NCBI GenBank assembly: GCA_017561085.1
Contig: JAFZDQ010000021.1
Location: 1 to 64,000 of the forward strand
DNA length: 64,000 nt
Reading direction: 5' to 3'
DNA from: Lachnospiraceae bacterium
GTDB taxonomy: Bacteria; Bacillota; Clostridia; Lachnospirales; Lachnospiraceae
Of this stretch, positions 61,290 through 64,000 are shown in pieces; the stretch's first letter is position 1, and every line of letters begins with the position of its first letter. The notes beneath the pieces are model-generated. The model saw nothing but the letters and a program-made list of their open reading frames with translations, was not told where the DNA came from and did no database searches. Both the position numbers and the translations under genes were made by a program.

Positions 61290-62498
61290 CTAATCCTCCT
61301 CTTTTTTCCAAATTCCTGTTACCAATACCGTCATATCATCCCGAATTCGTCCTTTGCACTGCTGCAGACAAAAATTTAAGATGTATTTCGCTATTTCTCC
61401 CGGATTTTTCAGACTGCATCCGCCGATTACCTCAGCCAGAATATCCTCTCCGATTCCCCGGGAAAGGGCATCCAAAATACCATCGGAAAACATAATCACA
61501 TAGTCCCCGCTTTGCAGTTTTCTGGCGGCAATCTCCATATCGGGCTTTTGAAAAACACCAAGGGGCAGATTTCCCGCCGGAATTCTGTCTATCAGATGCT
61601 GTCTTTTGATATAAGAACAGGTACTGCCCACTTTCACAAACCGGCAATCCCCGCCAAACAAATCAATACTGCAAACGTCCAATGTCGACATATTGGCATT
61701 TTCACTTCCGGAAACCAGTGCACTGTTAATCATCATAATGGCACTTTCCGTTTGAAATCCCGCTTCCAAAAACTTCTCCATCAGCTCCACCACCAGGGAA
61801 CTGTCCGCACAGGCTTTTTCGCCGGAGCCCATGCCGTCAGAAAGCATCATCGTCATGGTTCCGTTTTCCGACTCAAAAAAACCGTAATTATCGCCGGATA
61901 TCTGCTCCGTTTCCTTAATGGCCTTGGCAACACCCGTCAGCACATGATATCCGGCCTCTTCCGCATAATAAAAAGTCTGCCAGTCCGCACTCAAAAAGAA
62001 CAAATTGCCTGCCGTACTTACCAGCCTCAGATTCAAAAGAACCGACAATAAATCACCCACTTCCTGGGAAGTTAAGGTGGCTGTCTTTAAACTCCGCATG
62101 GAAACGGCAACCTCCGTACGGCCTTTTTCATTCTCAATCAAATATAAATTTTTTAGCTGAATATCCACTTCCTTAAAGGCATGGGCAATCTGACGGAACC
62201 GCCGCTCACTCATATGCTCGCAACGGCCTGCCTCTTTGGCAACCCTGGTCATCACCTGTGCCATTTCCTGTAAATGACCGGCTATCAGCCCCTTATTTTC
62301 CATCAGCTTTTTCCGCCAGATATAGTCACTTCTTTCTTCTTCGGAAAACGGCAGCTCCGCCCCGGTTTCCTGCTCCATCTGTAAAAAAGTCCCTGCAAGC
62401 TCCTTCATGGAATCCGCATAAGTCAATAATTTCCGCTTACTATAGTCGGGTAAGATACTGTCAAATGGTTTCTGTTCCTGTTGTGTGTTCTTTTTCAT
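61290..62498 (-). CDS. spoIIE: SpoIIE-type PP2C phosphatase lacking the membrane domain
   Basis: About 402 residues. The C-terminal 200 residues are a PP2C/SpoIIE domain: LSDGMGSGEKACADSSLVVEL, GSTCSYIKR and YVIMFSDGILDALS, with DDMTVLVTGIW at the end. The N-terminal 190 residues match the regulatory region that in Bacillus lies after ten membrane helices. The helices are absent, so this is a soluble form (Bacillus SpoIIE is about 827 residues). It would dephosphorylate SpoIIAA to activate SigF. The ATG at 62498 is preferred to 62558. Confidence 0.88.
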   Translation of the reverse strand: MKKNTQQEQKPFDSILPDYSKRKLLTYADSMKELAGTFLQMEQETGAELPFSEEERSDYIWRKKLMENKGLIAGHLQEMAQVMTRVAKEAGRCEHMSERRFRQIAHAFKEVDIQLKNLYLIENEKGRTEVAVSMRSLKTATLTSQEVGDLLSVLLNLRLVSTAGNLFFLSADWQTFYYAEEAGYHVLTGVAKAIKETEQISGDNYGFFESENGTMTMMLSDGMGSGEKACADSSLVVELMEKFLEAGFQTESAIMMINSALVSGSENANMSTLDVCSIDLFGGDCRFVKVGSTCSYIKRQHLIDRIPAGNLPLGVFQKPDMEIAARKLQSGDYVIMFSDGILDALSRGIGEDILAEVIGGCSLKNPGEIAKYILNFCLQQCKGRIRDDMTVLVTGIWKKEED

Positions 62499-62601
62499 CC
62501 TCTTCCACCCTTTCTTGTAACGGTTATTATACAAAAAAAGGACCTCAGTATTTGTCAAAAATACTGTGTCCCATGATTAATCCATCTACAAATCTTGCAG
62601 G

Positions 62602-62910
62602 TTATTTACTTTCATCTATAAAAATCGTATCATTCGGATACACTAATTTAAATGCTCGTTTAGCCATTTCCTCTACAAATTCCTTAGTTTGCATACGCTT
62701 TTCTTTTTTGACAAGTTCTTCTTTACGCTTTTCTTCTTCTTCGATTTGGATTTCTAGTTCTGCTATATGTTTATAATTTTCGTCTCTTGTAACACGCAGC
62801 TCCCGGCTTTTATATGCCACTGCTACCAATAACATAATCACCACCAGAGAAACCAAAAACATACCGAATCTGTTCTGTCGTTTTTTACGGTAAGCTACTT
62901 TTTTTGCCAT
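62602..62910 (-). CDS. divIC: DivIC/FtsB-type septum formation initiator
   Basis: 102 residues: a basic N-terminus, one membrane helix (FGMFLVSLVVIMLLVAVAY) and a coiled coil ending with EMAKRAFKLVYPNDTIFI. It works with FtsL and DivIB in the division complex. Between yabQ and spoIIE, as in other Firmicutes. Confidence 0.94.
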   Translation of the reverse strand: MAKKVAYRKKRQNRFGMFLVSLVVIMLLVAVAYKSRELRVTRDENYKHIAELEIQIEEEEKRKEELVKKEKRMQTKEFVEEMAKRAFKLVYPNDTIFIDESK

Positions 62911-62925
62911 CGTCTGCTCCCTTTT

Positions 62926-63420
62926 TCATTGTTTATCTACTGTTATTTTAAAAAGTTTCAGATACGCCGTCAACTTCTTTTTCAAATATTTGCCCAACCG
63001 GCGGCCCGCTACTCCTGTCTTTTGACAACCGGAAAAAAGCTTATTTTTCGCCAATCGGAAGGGTTTTCCCATATAGGAAAACAACTTTTTCAGCCACCCG
63101 ATTAAAAATGTGCCTATCCGGACCGCATATTTGATAAAAAAGCCGCTGATGGTTTTTTTATAAAGAAATATCCCCGCAAAGGTACCTGCCACGGCAAACC
63201 ACCGCAGGGCTCCGTTATTTTCTTTATAAAGAAGTACAAAAATACTGATTGCAAAAATCGCCCAAAACAGCAAATCCTCAAGCGATACGGCAATTGTACC
63301 GTGAGAAATCAGCCTGCGGGCAATCAAAAACCAGTCATAAAAAAAGCTCAGCACCATCCCCAGAAAAAGTGCATGCCACAAAAACACAAGTTCCCTTAAA
63401 ATATCCGGACTCATAGGCAC
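62926..63420 (-). CDS. yabQ: YabQ sporulation membrane protein
   Basis: 164 residues with four hydrophobic helices in the first 95 residues, beginning SPDILRELVFLWHALFLGMVL, and a basic C-terminal tail. YabQ is needed for spore cortex formation in Bacillus. It starts at the base before the yabP stop, so they are coupled. Confidence 0.9.
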   Translation of the reverse strand: MPMSPDILRELVFLWHALFLGMVLSFFYDWFLIARRLISHGTIAVSLEDLLFWAIFAISIFVLLYKENNGALRWFAVAGTFAGIFLYKKTISGFFIKYAVRIGTFLIGWLKKLFSYMGKPFRLAKNKLFSGCQKTGVAGRRLGKYLKKKLTAYLKLFKITVDKQ

Positions 63421-63711
63421 CTACTTAAAAAGCCGCGCCAGTACGGATTCTCCTTTGGCCCTGACGGTAGTCTGCTCGGAATAGGTGAAACTGTCCATGC
63501 GTCCTTCCACGTCAATCTCGCCTTTATCCAGGGTCAGACGGGTCACGTGAAGTTCATTTCCCTTAATCATCAGCATGCCCATATCCGTTTCCAAAACCAC
63601 TTCCCCTACATCAAAGGAAAGCACGTCAATTACCCCTGTCAGATTACATGTCCGCCTGTTACTGAGCACCAACTTGTGGGTCCGTTTATTTACACTGCTA
63701 CTATCTTCCAT
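63421..63711 (-). CDS. yabP: YabP sporulation protein
   Basis: 96 residues. HKLVLSNRRTCNLTGVIDVLSFD, then VVLETDMGMLMIKGNELHVTRL and the MDSFTYSEQT end are typical. It belongs to the YabP/YqfC family of small mother-cell proteins whose partner in SigE-dependent spore coat/cortex development is YabQ. Confidence 0.93.
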   Translation of the reverse strand: MEDSSSVNKRTHKLVLSNRRTCNLTGVIDVLSFDVGEVVLETDMGMLMIKGNELHVTRLTLDKGEIDVEGRMDSFTYSEQTTVRAKGESVLARLFK

Positions 63712-63774
63712 TTAAGTCTCCCAAATAGTCCTTTAGGAGATTATATTATCGGAACAGCTTTTATATGCACCAAA

Positions 63775-64000
63775 TTATAAATAACGGAATAACTCTTTGG
63801 CTTCTTCCTTCCGGACAGTTTCCTGTACGGTCAGAACCTCCACCTTTACTTCTTTATTACCGAATGCAATGGTAATAATATCGCCTTCTTTTACATTCTG
63901 TGAGGCTTTCGCAGGCTTGTCATTGATCATGACACGGCCGGCATCACAGGCTTCGTTTGCGACGGTTCTTCTCTTAATTAAACGGGATACCTTCAAATAT
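63775..64000 (-). CDS. rqcP: S4-domain RNA-binding protein RqcP/YabO (5' end outside window)
   Basis: 75 codons are visible; the frame is open to the right edge. VSRLIKRRTVANEACDAGRVMIND and VKEGDIITIAFGNKEVKVEVL match the S4 domain of RqcP, which works with RqcH in rescue of stalled 50S subunits. The true start lies beyond the window, since relatives begin MRLDKYLKVSRL. Confidence 0.93.
   Translation of the reverse strand, partial: YLKVSRLIKRRTVANEACDAGRVMINDKPAKASQNVKEGDIITIAFGNKEVKVEVLTVQETVRKEEAKELFRYL

Overview
The window looks like the chromosome of a spore-forming, plant-polysaccharide-using Firmicute, most likely a member of the Lachnospiraceae (Clostridia). The grounds are strong AGGAGG-type ribosome binding sites, the end-of-window gene order rqcP-yabP-yabQ-divIC-spoIIE-tilS-hpt-ftsH (the conserved sporulation/division block also known from Bacillus), and many Lachnospiraceae-style small enzymes and glycosidases. 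No rRNA, transposase, integrase, phage structural genes or CRISPR array was seen. Most genes lie on the minus strand.

Layout. 0-5.5 kb: 3' part of a TPR/acidic-repeat protein, a gene remnant, an AbiE toxin-antitoxin pair, rsmA and tatD. 5.6-6.0 kb: tRNA-Lys followed by a strongly folded three-way-junction element. 6-14.7 kb: hypotheticals, an AraC regulator divergent from a GH113 glycosidase, a heavy-metal permease, an acyltransferase, DUF6171, and an ABC-2/LytTR/DUF3021 operon. 14.7-19 kb: SNF transporter, GH31 glucosidase and phosphatase operon. 19-21 kb: YegP, DUF896, small alarmone synthetase, GNAT. 21-27.3 kb: an arabinoxylan locus (GH51, LacI regulator, esterase, GH43) with a recognisable promoter and LacI-type operator. 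27.3-36 kb: ABC exporter, DUF4230, a secreted GH25 lysozyme with eleven C-terminal repeats, HAD phosphatase, PAF-AH-like lipase. 36-38 kb: a second AbiE pair and a frameshifted gene. 38-47 kb: a co-directional array of small enzymes containing six GNAT acetyltransferases.

47-47.8 kb is the most interesting stretch. It holds an apparent type I toxin-antitoxin locus: a 44-residue single-helix toxin with its own promoter, a strong-SD leader ORF overlapping the toxin start, and a convergent small RNA that ends at the same bidirectional terminator and overlaps the toxin mRNA 3' end. Beside it are a 41-residue small ORF with promoter and terminator, and a second plus-strand promoter feeding hairpins.

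47.8-51.9 kb is a run of GyrI-like and Cys-rich genes next to a WYL-domain regulator. The first gene of the run and the regulator gene each carry a TGACA-N6-TGTCA palindrome exactly 17 nt upstream of a TATGAT box, which suggests a small regulon. 52-54.4 kb: a RelB antitoxin with a wrecked toxin, an AraC regulator, and a PBECR4 nuclease-like gene beside tRNA-Leu and tRNA-Tyr. 54.9-64 kb: GH13 amylase, then the ftsH-to-rqcP block.

Dispersed structured repeats recur: a covarying hairpin element at 9.6 and 21.0 kb, and a GC-rich element at 18.8 kb (two tandem copies) and 57.1 kb. Several genes are visibly decaying (positions 2250, 37660, 47855 and 52343).
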